Shown here piece by piece: positions 7,381 through 16,390 of a stretch of DNA of 64,000 nucleotides. The notes beneath the pieces were generated by a model that was not told the origin of the DNA, ran no database searches, and worked only from the letters and a program-made list of their open reading frames with translations. The position numbers were made by a program, and so were the translations under genes. Each line of letters starts with the position of its first letter. The first letter of the stretch is position 1. Source of the stretch: Sphingomonas_Q fennica_A (GTDB lineage Bacteria > Pseudomonadota > Alphaproteobacteria > Sphingomonadales > Sphingomonadaceae); the NCBI GenBank assembly GCA_036946415.1, contig JAQIJD010000002.1, positions 62,001 to 126,000 of the forward strand, written 5' to 3'.

Positions 7381-9395
7381 GCCGCGACGGCCGTCCGTGG
7401 CGCCTGCGCGAGGCCGATCGCCGCCAGCCCTTCCATCACCCCGGTCGCGTGATGGCCGGCGACGCGGTTGAGGCCCGGCCGCCGGGCGAGGCCGGCCAGC
7501 TCCGCCCCGGCATTGCCGACGACGATGGCATGGCCGCACGCCTCCAGCATGTCGATATCGTTGCCGCTGTCGCCCGCGGCGATGCAATCCGCCGGGGACA
7601 GGCCGTGGCGCGCGGCGAGCGCGGCGATGGCGGCGGCCTTGCCGGCATGGGGGGCGAGGACGTCGATCAGCCGCCCGTGGGAGAAGACGACGCGGGCGGC
7701 AAGCCCCGCCTCGGCCAGCGTCAGGCGGATCGCGGCGGCATCGCCCTCGCCACCGAAGAAGCTGATCTTGTGCGGCCCCGCGGTCTCGGCGGGCTGCGGG
7801 CGGAGCGGCAGGCGGGCGAGGGCGGCGGCGACGGCCGCGCGATCCCAGTCGCGGTCGATCGCGGCGGCATAATCCGCGCATTCCTCCCAGCCGTCGCCCT
7901 TCGCCAGCATCAGCCGCGTGCCGACATCGACGATATAGGCGTCGGGCAGCGGCAGGCGCCATTCGGCCAGGATCGCGCGTGCCATGGCGAACGACCGGCC
8001 CGTCGCCACCGCGAACGGCATCGATCGCGCCGCATGCCATTCGGCGAAGGCGCGCGCCCCCGCCGGGCAGCCGGTCAGCGTATTGTCGATATCGCTGACG
8101 AACAGGCGCGGCCGGCGATCGAGATGCGCGTAGATGTCCACCGAGCCGGCGGCATATGCGCCCCAGCTGTAGCGGCCGATGCCGGCGCGCCCGGCCGCGG
8201 CGCAGCGGGCGTGCAGCGCCGGGTTGCCGATCAGCGCATGGCAGGCGGCGGCGATGGCGGCATCGTCGTGCGGATCGACCAGCAGGCCGTGGCCGAGCGT
8301 GCCGACGATGTCGGCCGGACCGCCGTTGGCGGTGGCGACGACCGGCACGCCCGCCGCCGCCGCCTCGATCAGCGTCAGCCCGAACGGCTCGTGCAGCGCC
8401 GGATTGACGAACAGCCCACCCGCGGCGGCGCGGGCGTAGAGGGCGGCGACGTCGCCGGTGCCGTGGGTCGGGGGCAATGCGACGCAGCCGGCGAGGTGCG
8501 GTGCGGCGGCCAGTGCGTGGAGTTCGGCCAGCACCGCTTGCTCTTCTGCCGATCCGCTGCCGCCGGGGTGGCGCCCGGCGAGGATGACGAGATTGGCCGC
8601 CTCGATCAGCGCCGGGCAGCCGGAATAGGCGCGCAGCAGCGCAGCCAGATTCTTCTTGGCGACGGGGCGGGCGATGGCGAGGAGGATCGGCTTGGCGGGG
8701 TTCGCCAGCAGCGCGTCGATGCCGGCGCAGGCGGCATGCGATGCGCCGCCTTCGGCATGATGCGGCACCCCCGGCGGCAGGCAATGGACGCGCCCCGCGG
8801 CACCCGCCACGCGATAGGCCGCCACCTGCCGGTCGGCCTCGTCGGCGGTGGAGACCAGGATCGCGTCGGCACCGGCGATCGCGCGCCGTTCCGCCTCGAT
8901 CCGCGCGTCCAGCGCGGCATCGGCGGCGTCCGCCTGCGCCCGCTTGTCGATGCCGAGCGCGTGCGGCGTGTAGACGTAGGGGATGCCGAACCGCGCCCGT
9001 GCGGCCGCGGCGACCGCGGCGGCATCGGCGAAATGGGCGTGGATCACGTCCGGCAGCGCGGGCGATGCGGCGAGATCGTCGAGGAAGGCGGCGGTGAAGG
9101 CGGGCAGGTCCGCGCCCAGCGCTTCCTTTTCCAGATAGCGGCGATCGGCGGTGGCGATGCGCCGGATCGCGACGGTGGGCGCCACCGCCTCCTCCATCAC
9201 CGCATAGGCGGGCCCGAGCCGTGCATCCTCGATCAGCCGGGTCACGATCGTCACCGCCGTCACGCCTTCGGCCGCCCCTTGCGCGATCGCCGCATCCACG
9301 ACGTAAGCGATATGGCCGCCGGTATCGGCGGTTACCCCGAAGCTGACCGGCGGGCCTTTCAGGCAGCCGCCGAGGGCGAGGTGCAGGATGCGCAA
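7377..9395 (-). CDS. Sucrose-phosphate-synthase-like GT fused to HAD phosphatase
   Basis: A two-domain enzyme of about 672 residues. Residues 1 to about 420 are a GT4 sucrose-phosphate-synthase-type transferase: ILHLALGGCLKGPPVSFG, then the DTGGHIAYV loop typical of the family, YTPHALGIDK, and the E-x7-E motif EPFGLTLIEAAAAG. From about 426 comes a HAD phosphatase: FVSDIDNTLTG (DxD), VATGRS, the Lys in PHAGKAAAI and GDSGNDIDML. The fusion suggests a phosphorylated disaccharide such as sucrose- or mannosylfructose-phosphate is made and dephosphorylated by one chain. I prefer a TTG start at 9395 (GGGGA about 7 bases before it; RILHLALGG is where relatives begin); an ATG at 9458 is possible. First gene of the glycosyltransferase operon. 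Confidence 0.83.
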   Translation of the reverse strand: MRILHLALGGCLKGPPVSFGVTADTGGHIAYVVDAAIAQGAAEGVTAVTIVTRLIEDARLGPAYAVMEEAVAPTVAIRRIATADRRYLEKEALGADLPAFTAAFLDDLAASPALPDVIHAHFADAAAVAAAARARFGIPYVYTPHALGIDKRAQADAADAALDARIEAERRAIAGADAILVSTADEADRQVAAYRVAGAAGRVHCLPPGVPHHAEGGASHAACAGIDALLANPAKPILLAIARPVAKKNLAALLRAYSGCPALIEAANLVILAGRHPGGSGSAEEQAVLAELHALAAAPHLAGCVALPPTHGTGDVAALYARAAAGGLFVNPALHEPFGLTLIEAAAAGVPVVATANGGPADIVGTLGHGLLVDPHDDAAIAAACHALIGNPALHARCAAAGRAGIGRYSWGAYAAGSVDIYAHLDRRPRLFVSDIDNTLTGCPAGARAFAEWHAARSMPFAVATGRSFAMARAILAEWRLPLPDAYIVDVGTRLMLAKGDGWEECADYAAAIDRDWDRAAVAAALARLPLRPQPAETAGPHKISFFGGEGDAAAIRLTLAEAGLAARVVFSHGRLIDVLAPHAGKAAAIAALAARHGLSPADCIAAGDSGNDIDMLEACGHAIVVGNAGAELAGLARRPGLNRVAGHHATGVMEGLAAIGLAQAPRTAVAA

Positions 9396-9538
9396 AATTT
9401 TCCCCGTTCTTTCACATAGGTAACGGTGGATTGCGCAGAAGGGTCCGCCGCCGGCCATCCGTGCGACGTTTTCCCATGCGGGTGGCGGCGGCGGCGCCCA
9501 TGCCTATATCGGCCGCGCAGATTCGGGAGACGGGCGAC

Positions 9539-9841
9539 GTGGCGGATGCGAACGGAACATGGGATTGCGTGGTGCAGTCCCCGATGGGCGAGCAGGCGTT
9601 CACCTTCACGGTGGCGACGGCGGGGGACCGCTTCTCCGGCCGCACCGCGGGCAAGCTCGGCAGCCTCGACATCGACGACGGCATGGTCGAGGGAGACCGC
9701 CTCGCGTGGTCGATGCGCGTGCCCAAGCCTTTGCCGATGACGCTGCGCTGCGAAGCGCGGATCGATGGCGATGCGCTGGCGGGCGAGGTGAAGGCCGGGC
9801 CGTTCGGCACCTTCCCCGTCACCGGCAGGCGCGCCGCCTGA
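9539..9841 (+). CDS. Small conserved-type protein, function unknown
   Basis: About 100 residues, GTG start at 9539 preceded by a GGGAG ribosome site about 8 bases upstream. The sequence ADANGTWDCVVQSPMGEQAFTFTVATAGDRFSG... alternates strand-forming and Gly/Asp turn residues through its whole length (GTW...PMG...F..TV..DGD...G), suggesting a small all-beta barrel. I recall similar short proteins starting NGTWD...TPMG in sphingomonads but know no function. No signal peptide with this start; an in-frame ATG at 9476 would add 21 residues. Divergent from the glycosyltransferase operon. Confidence 0.65.
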   Translation: MADANGTWDCVVQSPMGEQAFTFTVATAGDRFSGRTAGKLGSLDIDDGMVEGDRLAWSMRVPKPLPMTLRCEARIDGDALAGEVKAGPFGTFPVTGRRAA

Positions 9842-9913
9842 GCCGCGGCCGGTTGCCTTGCAGCGGCAAGGCTGGTTCGATGGCGCGACGATGACCCCGC
9901 CGGCGGAGCGCGC

Positions 9914-10855
9914 ATGATCCTTCCTGCCCTGACGATGATCCGGCCATGGGCGGTCGGTGCGCTCCATGCCGCGATCGTGTCGGTCGCGATATTGGCCGGC
10001 AGCGCCGCGTCGGCCCAGCGCCGGCCGGCCCCGGCGGCCGCCCCGGCCCCCTCGGCCGCGCGCACCATCCTGTTCGTCGGCAACAGCTTCACGGAAGGTG
10101 CGCGCTCGCCGGTGCGCACCTATCGGCCGGACAGCGTGATCGACCTGAACGGCAGCGACATCGGCGGCATTCCGGCGCTGTTCAAGCGGCTGACGCAGCA
10201 GGCCGGGCTGGACTATACCGTCAGCCTGGAAACGGAAGGGGGCCGCTCGCTCGGCTTCCACCTCGGCGAGCGGCCGGCGATGACGCGCCAGCGCTGGGAC
10301 GTCGTCGTCCTCCAGGAATATTCGACGCTCGATCGCGACCGGCCCGGCGACGATGCCGCCTACCGCCAGAACGCGACGCGGCTGGCGGGCCTGTTCACCG
10401 CGATCAATCCCGCGGTCGACGTCTATCTGATGGCGACGTGGAGCCGGGCCGATCGCATCTGGCCGCAGGGCAGCCCCTGGTCGGGCCAGCCGATCGGCCG
10501 CATGGCCGAAGACCTGATGGCCGCCGCCCGCCGCGCACGGGCCGCATCGCCCGACATCGACGGGATCATCCCGGTCGGCCTCAGCTGGAACGCCGCGTTC
10601 GAGGCGGGGCTGGCCGACCCCAACCCCTATGACGGCATCGCCTACGGCCAATGGGGGCTGTGGGCGTCCGATCATTATCACGCCAGCTACATCGGCTCCT
10701 ACCTCGCCGCGCTGACCGTGTTCGGCCGCGTGACCGGCATCGATCCGCGCGCGCTGGGCGGCGCCGATCAGGCGGCGCAGGATCTGGGGCTGACCGAGGC
10801 GGAGGCGGGGCGGTTGCAGGAAATGGCGTGGCAGGCGATCGAGGCGGGGCGGTAA
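9914..10855 (+). CDS. Secreted SGNH/GDSL-type hydrolase
   Basis: A 313-residue secreted esterase/lipase-like protein. The N terminus has a hydrophobic signal (ALHAAIVSVAILAGSAASAQ) with an A-S-A cleavage site near residue 35, then an Ala/Pro linker. The block I serine is in ILFVGNSFTEGA, an N-S-F variant of GDS. Later blocks include VVVLQEYST and the C-terminal D-x-x-H motif in WASDHYHASYIGSYL. ATG 9914 has GGAG 6 to 7 bases before it. The ester substrate is unknown; relatives include acetylesterases of cell-wall or capsule sugars, but that is only a suggestion. Confidence 0.78.
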   Translation: MILPALTMIRPWAVGALHAAIVSVAILAGSAASAQRRPAPAAAPAPSAARTILFVGNSFTEGARSPVRTYRPDSVIDLNGSDIGGIPALFKRLTQQAGLDYTVSLETEGGRSLGFHLGERPAMTRQRWDVVVLQEYSTLDRDRPGDDAAYRQNATRLAGLFTAINPAVDVYLMATWSRADRIWPQGSPWSGQPIGRMAEDLMAAARRARAASPDIDGIIPVGLSWNAAFEAGLADPNPYDGIAYGQWGLWASDHYHASYIGSYLAALTVFGRVTGIDPRALGGADQAAQDLGLTEAEAGRLQEMAWQAIEAGR

Positions 10856-10878
10856 CTGTCGGGCCTCATCCGAAACGT

Positions 10879-10987
10879 TCGTCTTGAGTAGCGACTGAGC
10901 CTGTCGAAGGCGCGTATCGAAAGACGGCCATGCCGCGACGATGCTTCGATACGGCGCTTCGACGGGCTCAGCGCCTACTCAGCACGA
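10879..10987. repeat. Long imperfect inverted repeat, REP-like
   Basis: The left arm (10879-10921) contains CTGAGCCTGTCGAAG and the right arm (10945-10987) its near reverse complement CTTCGACGGGCTCAG; about 40 bases pair with few mismatches around a 23-base loop. This CTGAG...TCGAAG core is a common dispersed palindrome in proteobacteria. It lies between the convergent hydrolase and purK genes, so it may also end transcription from both sides. Confidence 0.75.
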
Positions 10988-11006
10988 CCGGTTGGTGGCC
11001 CGTCCC

Positions 11007-12059
11007 TCAGAACCCCAGCCGCGTGACATGCCCCATCTTGCGCCCCGGCCGCGCTTCCAGCTTGCCGTAGAGGTGGAGATGGGCGGCGGGGTCCGCCAAT
11101 ATCTGCGCCCAGGCGGCGGCCTCGTCGCCGATCAGGTTGCGCATCTCGACCTCTGCCGCGGCCAGCGCGGTCGAGCCGAGCGGCAGGCCGCAGATCGCAC
11201 GGATGTGGTTCTCGAACTGGGAGGTGATCGCCCCTTCGGTCGTCCAGTGGCCGCTGTTGTGGACGCGGGGCGCCATCTCGTTGAAGATCGGCCCTTCCTC
11301 TCCGCAGAAGAATTCGACCGAGAGCACGCCGACATAATGGAGCGCCTCGGCGATGCGCGTCACCAGCGCGCGCGCCTCGGCCGCCTGCCGCGTGACCGCG
11401 GGCGGCGGCGGCACGGTGGTGCGGACGAGGATGCCGTCGCGATGCTCGTTGGTGGCGGGATCCCAGAACAGGATATGCCCGTCCGCCCCGCGCACAGCGA
11501 CGATCGAGAATTCATGGGCGAACCGCACCATGCCTTCGAGGATCGAGGGCTGCTGCCCCGCGATCGCCCAGGCGCCGCGCGTGTCGCGGGGCGCGAGGAT
11601 GCGCGCCTGGCCCTTGCCGTCATAGCCCATCCGCCGCGTCTTCAGGATGGCGGGGGCGCCCACTTCCTCCAGCGCGCGATCGAGATCGGCGAGGCTGTCG
11701 ACGGTGCGGAACGGGGCGGTCCGCCCGCCCAGCGCCGCCACGAATTCCTTCTCCGCCAGCCGATCCTGCGCCACGTCGAGCGCGCGCGGGCCGGGGCGGA
11801 CCGACAGGGGCGCCAGCGCCGCCGAATCGACGTTCTCGAACTCGTAGGTGACGATCGCGACCTGTTCGGCGAAGCGGGCGACGGCGGCGGCATCGTGATA
11901 GTCGCCACGCGTCCAGTGGGCGGAAACCTCGCTCGCCGGCCCGCTCGGCCCCGGCGCGTAGATGTGCGCGCGATAGCCGAGATTGGCGGCGGCGATGGCG
12001 AGCATCCGGCCGAGCTGGCCGCCGCCGAGGATGCCGATCGTGGCGCCCGGCGCGATCAT
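11007..12059 (-). CDS. purK: N5-carboxyaminoimidazole ribonucleotide synthase
   Basis: ATP-grasp enzyme of purine synthesis: converts AIR, bicarbonate and ATP to N5-CAIR. The 350-residue protein starts MIAPGATIGILGGGQLGRML, the N-terminal Rossmann loop of PurK. The ATP-grasp core includes ILKTRRMGYDGKGQ, and the metal/active site includes SVEFFCGEEGPIFNEMAPRVHNSGHWT, both diagnostic for PurK. The ATG at 12059 overlaps the purE stop (ATGA, 12056-12059); a longer start would lie inside purE. Last gene of the minus-strand run. Confidence 0.95.
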   Translation of the reverse strand: MIAPGATIGILGGGQLGRMLAIAAANLGYRAHIYAPGPSGPASEVSAHWTRGDYHDAAAVARFAEQVAIVTYEFENVDSAALAPLSVRPGPRALDVAQDRLAEKEFVAALGGRTAPFRTVDSLADLDRALEEVGAPAILKTRRMGYDGKGQARILAPRDTRGAWAIAGQQPSILEGMVRFAHEFSIVAVRGADGHILFWDPATNEHRDGILVRTTVPPPPAVTRQAAEARALVTRIAEALHYVGVLSVEFFCGEEGPIFNEMAPRVHNSGHWTTEGAITSQFENHIRAICGLPLGSTALAAAEVEMRNLIGDEAAAWAQILADPAAHLHLYGKLEARPGRKMGHVTRLGF

Positions 12060-12547
12060 TCCGGGCTCTCGTCCACCGCCGCGGTCTGCGCCGCGCGCCA
12101 CGCCTCCAGCCGCTCGGCCAGCGCCGGATCGGCGAGGCCGAGGATCGCGGCCGCCAGCAGCCCGGCGTTGATCGCCCCGGCCTTGCCGATCGCCAGCGTG
12201 GCGACGGGGATGCCGCCCGGCATCTGCACGATCGACAACAGGCTATCGAGGCCCTTCAGCGCCTTGGACTGCACCGGCACGCCCAGCACCGGCAGCCGCG
12301 TCATCGAAGCGACCATGCCGGGCAGATGCGCCGCGCCGCCGGCGCCCGCGATCACTACTTTCAGCCCGCGGCCCGCGGCGCTGCCGGCATAATCGTAGAG
12401 CCGCTGCGGGGTGCGATGCGCAGAGACGACCTTCGCCTCGTGCGCCACGCCCAGTGCGGTCAGGATCGCGGCGGCATGGGCCATCGTCTCCCAATCCGAG
12501 CGGGAGCCCATGACGATGCCGACGAGCGGCGCGGCGGCGGAACCCAT
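12056..12547 (-). CDS. purE: N5-CAIR mutase, purE class I
   Basis: Moves the carboxyl group of N5-CAIR to C4 to give CAIR, the step after PurK. The 163-residue length fits bacterial class I PurE. The phosphate-binding motif is GIVMGSRSDWETM near the N terminus, followed by VVSAHRTPQRLYDYA with the catalytic His, and AGAGGAAHLPGMVA. It begins 1 bp after the gpmA stop and overlaps purK, so gpmA-purE-purK are very probably co-transcribed. Confidence 0.96.
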   Translation of the reverse strand: MGSAAAPLVGIVMGSRSDWETMAHAAAILTALGVAHEAKVVSAHRTPQRLYDYAGSAAGRGLKVVIAGAGGAAHLPGMVASMTRLPVLGVPVQSKALKGLDSLLSIVQMPGGIPVATLAIGKAGAINAGLLAAAILGLADPALAERLEAWRAAQTAAVDESPE

Positions 12548-12548
12548 C

Positions 12549-13235
12549 CTACCGCTCGGAGAGATAATAGCGGTCGGTCGGCACCAGATCGGCGTCCAGT
12601 TCGTAGACGATCGGCTGGCCGGTCGGAATCTCGAGACCGGTGATCTCGTCGTCCGGAATGGCCGACAGATGCTTGACCAGCGCCCGCAGCGAATTGCCGT
12701 GGGCGGAGATGACGACGCGCTTGCCGGCCTTCAGCTCTGGCGCGATCCGGCTGTCCCAATAGGGCAGGACGCGGGCGATCGTGTCCTTCAGGCTTTCGGT
12801 CTGCGGCACGGCGATGCCGGCATAGCGCCGGTCCTGCGCCAGGTCCCATTCGCTGCCCGGCTCCAGCACCGGCGGCGGAATGTCGAACGAGCGGCGCCAG
12901 ATCTTGACCTGATCGTCGCCGTGCTTCGCCGCCGTCTCGGCCTTGTCGAGGCCGGTCAACCCGCCATAGTGGCGCTCGTTCAGCCGCCAGTCCTTCTCCA
13001 CCGGCAGCCACAGCCGGCCCATCGCCTCCAGCGCGAGGTTCAGCGTCTTGATCGCGCGAGTCTGCAAGCTCGTGAAGCACAGGTCGAAGTCGAGGCCCTT
13101 GTCCGCGATCAGCCGGCCGGCGGCGGTCGCCTCGGCGACGCCCTTCTCGGTCAGGTCGACATCCCACCAGCCGGTGAAGCGATTCTCCAGGTTCCAGGCG
13201 GACTGGCCGTGGCGGATCAGGACGAGTGTCGGCAT
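12549..13235 (-). CDS. gpmA: 2,3-bisphosphoglycerate-dependent phosphoglycerate mutase
   Basis: Interconverts 3- and 2-phosphoglycerate in glycolysis. The 228-residue protein starts MPTLVLIRHGQSAWNLENRFTGWWD, with the RHG phospho-histidine motif at residues 8-10. NERHYGGLTGLDKAE and the second catalytic His in VVISAHGNSLRALVKHL are typical of cofactor-dependent GpmA. Frame continues upstream to 13295, but the conserved start is at 13235. It sits 43 bp after the AI-2E transporter gene and abuts purE. Confidence 0.95.
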   Translation of the reverse strand: MPTLVLIRHGQSAWNLENRFTGWWDVDLTEKGVAEATAAGRLIADKGLDFDLCFTSLQTRAIKTLNLALEAMGRLWLPVEKDWRLNERHYGGLTGLDKAETAAKHGDDQVKIWRRSFDIPPPVLEPGSEWDLAQDRRYAGIAVPQTESLKDTIARVLPYWDSRIAPELKAGKRVVISAHGNSLRALVKHLSAIPDDEITGLEIPTGQPIVYELDADLVPTDRYYLSER

Positions 13236-13278
13236 CGGGGCATCGGTCTCCGTGGTCGTTACGGCCTGCAATACAGGA

Positions 13279-14364
13279 TCAGGCGCGGATTGCATCGCCG
13301 TTCGGCAGCGTCGCCGCCTGTTTCGAACGCTGTTCCAGCAGCACCTTGATCATCGCCACGATGGGATCGGCGAGCGCCAGCCCCAGGATGCCGAACAGCG
13401 CGCCGAACAGCAGCTGCGCCCCCAGCACCAGCGCGGGGGCGAGATCGACCGAGCGCTTGGCCACCATCGGCACGATGACGTAGCCGTCGATCACCTGGAC
13501 GACGACGTAGATGACGATCGCCCAGATGCCCGTCTCGAACCCGGCCGAGAAGCCGACGAGGATGAGGAGCGCGCCCGAGACGATCGCGCCGATGTTGGGC
13601 AGGAAGGCGAGCAGGCCGGTCAGGATGCCGATCAGCGCCGCCATCGGGATGCCGACCATCGCTGCAAAGATGCCGGTGAAGACGCCCTCGATCGCCATGC
13701 CCAGCAGGCGGCCCGCCATCAGCCGGCGCAGGTTGCGGCCCATCTCCGCCGCCGTGTCGTAGAAGTCCCCGCGCTTCTCCATCGGCAGCATCCAGGCGAC
13801 GCCGCGTTCGTAGAGGCGCGGCTCGATCGCCACGAACAGGCCGATCACCACGATCATCGCCACGCTGGAGACGGCGCCCAGCGCCGATCCGACGAAGGTC
13901 GTCACCTGCCCCAGCGATCCCATCAATTGCTTGCCGATATCGCCCATGCCGGTCTGTTCGGGGGGCACGAGGCCGATGTCGTGGACCCAGCCGAGCAGGC
14001 GATCGACCTGCGCCGTCACCGTCTTCTGCAACGTCTCCGCCTGCCCGGCCAGCTGCGCGCCGGCGAGCACGAACACGCCGACGATGAAGAGCGTGACGGC
14101 GACCGAGACGATCGCCAGCCGGATGCCGCGATTGACCGGCAGGATGCGCCCCAGCAGGCGGGTGCCGCCGTCCAGCATCGCCGCGAAGACGATGCCGCCG
14201 AAGATCAGCAGCAGCGATTGCGCCAGGAACCACAGCAGCACCGCAGCACCCGCCACGGCCACCCACACCACCGCCTTGCGCAGTTCGCGATCGGTGGAGG
14301 GATTGCTGAAATCGGCGGGGCCGGGGACTTCGGTGCGCTTCTGCGCATCCGCCTGATCGCTCAT
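13279..14364 (-). CDS. AI-2E/PerM family membrane transporter
   Basis: A 361-residue inner-membrane protein of the PerM/YhhT (autoinducer-2 exporter-like) family. Hydrophobic helices are seen at about 32-70 (VVWVAVAGAAVLLWFLAQSLLLIF), 82-105, 150-180 (SVAMIVVIGLFVAIEP) and a cluster over the last third, including IGILTGLLAFLPNIGAIVSGALLIL with the family P-N-I-G motif and QVIDGYVIVPMVAKRSVDL. The substrate of most members is not known. It starts 18 bp after lepB ends, so it takes the place often held by rnc after lepB in related genomes. Confidence 0.85.
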   Translation of the reverse strand: MSDQADAQKRTEVPGPADFSNPSTDRELRKAVVWVAVAGAAVLLWFLAQSLLLIFGGIVFAAMLDGGTRLLGRILPVNRGIRLAIVSVAVTLFIVGVFVLAGAQLAGQAETLQKTVTAQVDRLLGWVHDIGLVPPEQTGMGDIGKQLMGSLGQVTTFVGSALGAVSSVAMIVVIGLFVAIEPRLYERGVAWMLPMEKRGDFYDTAAEMGRNLRRLMAGRLLGMAIEGVFTGIFAAMVGIPMAALIGILTGLLAFLPNIGAIVSGALLILVGFSAGFETGIWAIVIYVVVQVIDGYVIVPMVAKRSVDLAPALVLGAQLLFGALFGILGLALADPIVAMIKVLLEQRSKQAATLPNGDAIRA

Positions 14365-14382
14365 GTCCCTGACCCCTTTATA

Positions 14383-15252
14383 TCATTGGCGCGCCGGGTG
14401 CAGGCTGGTGCCCGCCCGGCCACGGCGCAGCGCCGTGAGCCAGGATAGCGGATTCCACCATTCGGAAGTTCCATCGAGCGAGAAGGTGATGAATTCCGCC
14501 CGCCCGCCGAGATTCTCGACCGGCAGCGGTCCGCCGAGGCCGAGCTGTTCGACCGAGTAGCGGCTGTCGGCCGATTCGTCGCGATTGTCACCCATCAGGA
14601 AGACGCGGCCCTCCGGCACCGTCACCGGGCCGAAATCGTCCGCCGTGCCCATCACATAGCCCATGTCGATCGTGTCGTAGCTGCGGCCGTTCGGCAGCGT
14701 CTCGCGATAGACGGGCAGCGCGCACAGGCGGCGGCCGTCGGCGAGCGTCTCCTGATATTGCGCCTCGAGGCCCCGGTCGCACGGCACGTTGGCGTCGACC
14801 GGGATGGCGGCGCGGCCGCGCGCCACCCGCGGCACCGGCACGCCGTTCAGGATCAGCTGCGAACGGCGCACCTCGATCGTGTCGCCGGGCAGGCCGATGA
14901 CGCGCTTGATATAGTCCGAATCCTCGATCGGCGGTTTGGCGATCACCACGTCGCCGCGCTCCGGATAGCGGCCGAACAGCCGGCCCTTGATGAACGGCAG
15001 GACGTGGAAGGACGGCGAGACGTAGGACCAGCCGTAGGGATATTTGGTCACCACCAGCCGATCGCCCTTGATCAGCGTCGGCATCATCGATTCGCTGGGG
15101 ATGTAGAAGGGCTTGGCGATGAAGCTGTGGAAGGCGAGCACCGCCAGCACCAGCCAGAAGATGCCCTTGATCTCGGCCCACCAGTCGGTGCCGCGGCGGG
15201 CGGCGTCGGTGCCGGCGGGGGCGGGGCGGGTGGTGGTCGCGGGATCGCTCAA
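14383..15252 (-). CDS. lepB: Signal peptidase I
   Basis: Cleaves signal peptides from exported proteins at the outer face of the inner membrane. The 289-residue protein has a single N-terminal membrane helix (GIFWLVLAVLAFHSFIAKPFYIPS). The catalytic Ser is in PSESMMPTLIKGD, the general-base Lys is in DYIKRVIGLPGD, and the family box GDNRDESADSRY is present. Its ATG overlaps the acpS stop by four bases (15249-15252). The acpS-lepB pairing is common in alphaproteobacteria. Confidence 0.95.
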   Translation of the reverse strand: MSDPATTTRPAPAGTDAARRGTDWWAEIKGIFWLVLAVLAFHSFIAKPFYIPSESMMPTLIKGDRLVVTKYPYGWSYVSPSFHVLPFIKGRLFGRYPERGDVVIAKPPIEDSDYIKRVIGLPGDTIEVRRSQLILNGVPVPRVARGRAAIPVDANVPCDRGLEAQYQETLADGRRLCALPVYRETLPNGRSYDTIDMGYVMGTADDFGPVTVPEGRVFLMGDNRDESADSRYSVEQLGLGGPLPVENLGGRAEFITFSLDGTSEWWNPLSWLTALRRGRAGTSLHPARQ

Positions 15253-15665
15253 GCGATCTCTCCTGCAAGCGGGCGGGCTTCGAGGATGACGAAGGCCTGC
15301 GCCCAGGGGTGGTCGTCGGTCAGCGTCAGGTGGATCGTCATCGCGTGGCCCGGCGGCGTCAGCGCGTCAAGCCTTGCCCGCGCGCCGCCCGTCACCGCCA
15401 GCGTCGGCGCGCCGCTCGGCAGATTGACGACGCCGATGTCGCGTAGGAACACGCCCGCCTTGAAGCCGGTGCCGACCGCCTTGGAGAAGGCCTCCTTGGC
15501 GGCGAAGCGCTTGGCGTAGGTGCCGGCGCGGGTGAACGGCCGCCGTTCGGCCCTCGCGCGCTCGGCATCGGTGAAGACGCGGGCGAGGAAGCGTTCGCCG
15601 AATCGGTCGAGCGATTGCTGGATGCGCTCGATATTGCAGAGGTCCGAGCCGAGGCCGACGATCAT
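15249..15665 (-). CDS. acpS: Holo-[acyl-carrier-protein] synthase
   Basis: Transfers 4'-phosphopantetheine from CoA to acyl carrier protein. The 138-residue protein starts MIVGLGSDLCNIERI, with the Mg-binding Asp in GSDL, and has the second signature RFAAKEAFSKAVGTG, where the Glu binds metal. Length is normal for AcpS. It overlaps pdxJ by four bases upstream and lepB by four downstream. Confidence 0.96.
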   Translation of the reverse strand: MIVGLGSDLCNIERIQQSLDRFGERFLARVFTDAERARAERRPFTRAGTYAKRFAAKEAFSKAVGTGFKAGVFLRDIGVVNLPSGAPTLAVTGGARARLDALTPPGHAMTIHLTLTDDHPWAQAFVILEARPLAGEIA

Positions 15666-16390
15666 CGCGCCGAATCCATCAGCGCCCGCATCCGCGCGAC
15701 GACCGGCCCCAGCCCCTCGAAGATCGCCTCGCCGATCAGGAAGTGGCCGATGTTGAGTTCGGCGATCTGCGGGATGGCGGCGATCGGCACGACATTGTCG
15801 AACGTCAGGCCGTGGCCGGCGTGCGGCTCGATCCCGTTCTTGGCGGCGAGGGCTGCGGCATCGGCGATGCGGCGCAGTTCCGCCTCGCGCGCCTCCCCCT
15901 CGCTATGCGCGTAACGGCCGGTGTGGAACTCCACGACGGGGGCGCCCAGCGCCACCGCGGCGGCGATCTGGCGCGGGTCCGGCTCGATAAACAGGCTGAC
16001 GCGGATGCCGGCCTCGGTCAGGCGGCTGATCAGCGGTTTCAGGCTGTTGTGCTGGCCGGCGGCGTCGAGCCCGCCCTCGGTCGTCACCTCCTCGCGCCGT
16101 TCGGGAACGATGCAGGCGGCGTGCGGGCGGTGGCGGAGGGCGATCGCCACCATCTCCTCGGTCGCAGCCATCTCCATGTTGAGGGGGAGGGCGATGGCGC
16201 CGATCAGGCCGGGAATGTCCTCGTCCATGATATGGCGGCGGTCCTCGCGCAGGTGGGCGGTGATGCCGTCGGCCCCCGCCTCCTGCGCCACCAGCGCGGC
16301 GCGGATCGGATCGGGATAGGCGCCGCCGCGCGCGTTGCGGATGGTGGCGACATGATCGATGTTGACGCCGAGGCGCAGGCGCCCGCTCAT
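15662..16390 (-). CDS. pdxJ: Pyridoxine 5'-phosphate synthase
   Basis: Condenses 1-deoxyxylulose 5-phosphate and 3-amino-1-hydroxyacetone phosphate to pyridoxine phosphate. The 242-residue TIM barrel starts MSGRLRLGVNIDHVATIRNARGG (catalytic His in NIDHVAT), then DGITAHLREDRRHI, VPERREEVTTEGGLD, VVEFHTGRYAH and ELNIGHFLIGEAIFEGL, all family hallmarks. The frame is open well upstream, but the start at 16390 is fixed by the ATGA overlap with pyrE (16387-16390). Confidence 0.96.
   Translation of the reverse strand: MSGRLRLGVNIDHVATIRNARGGAYPDPIRAALVAQEAGADGITAHLREDRRHIMDEDIPGLIGAIALPLNMEMAATEEMVAIALRHRPHAACIVPERREEVTTEGGLDAAGQHNSLKPLISRLTEAGIRVSLFIEPDPRQIAAAVALGAPVVEFHTGRYAHSEGEAREAELRRIADAAALAAKNGIEPHAGHGLTFDNVVPIAAIPQIAELNIGHFLIGEAIFEGLGPVVARMRALMDSAR

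Noticed and set aside
4303..9419. Long plus-strand open frames opposite the glycosyltransferase operon
   Set aside because: Antisense shadows without family sequence; the minus-strand frames carry catalytic motifs and overlap each other by ATGA.
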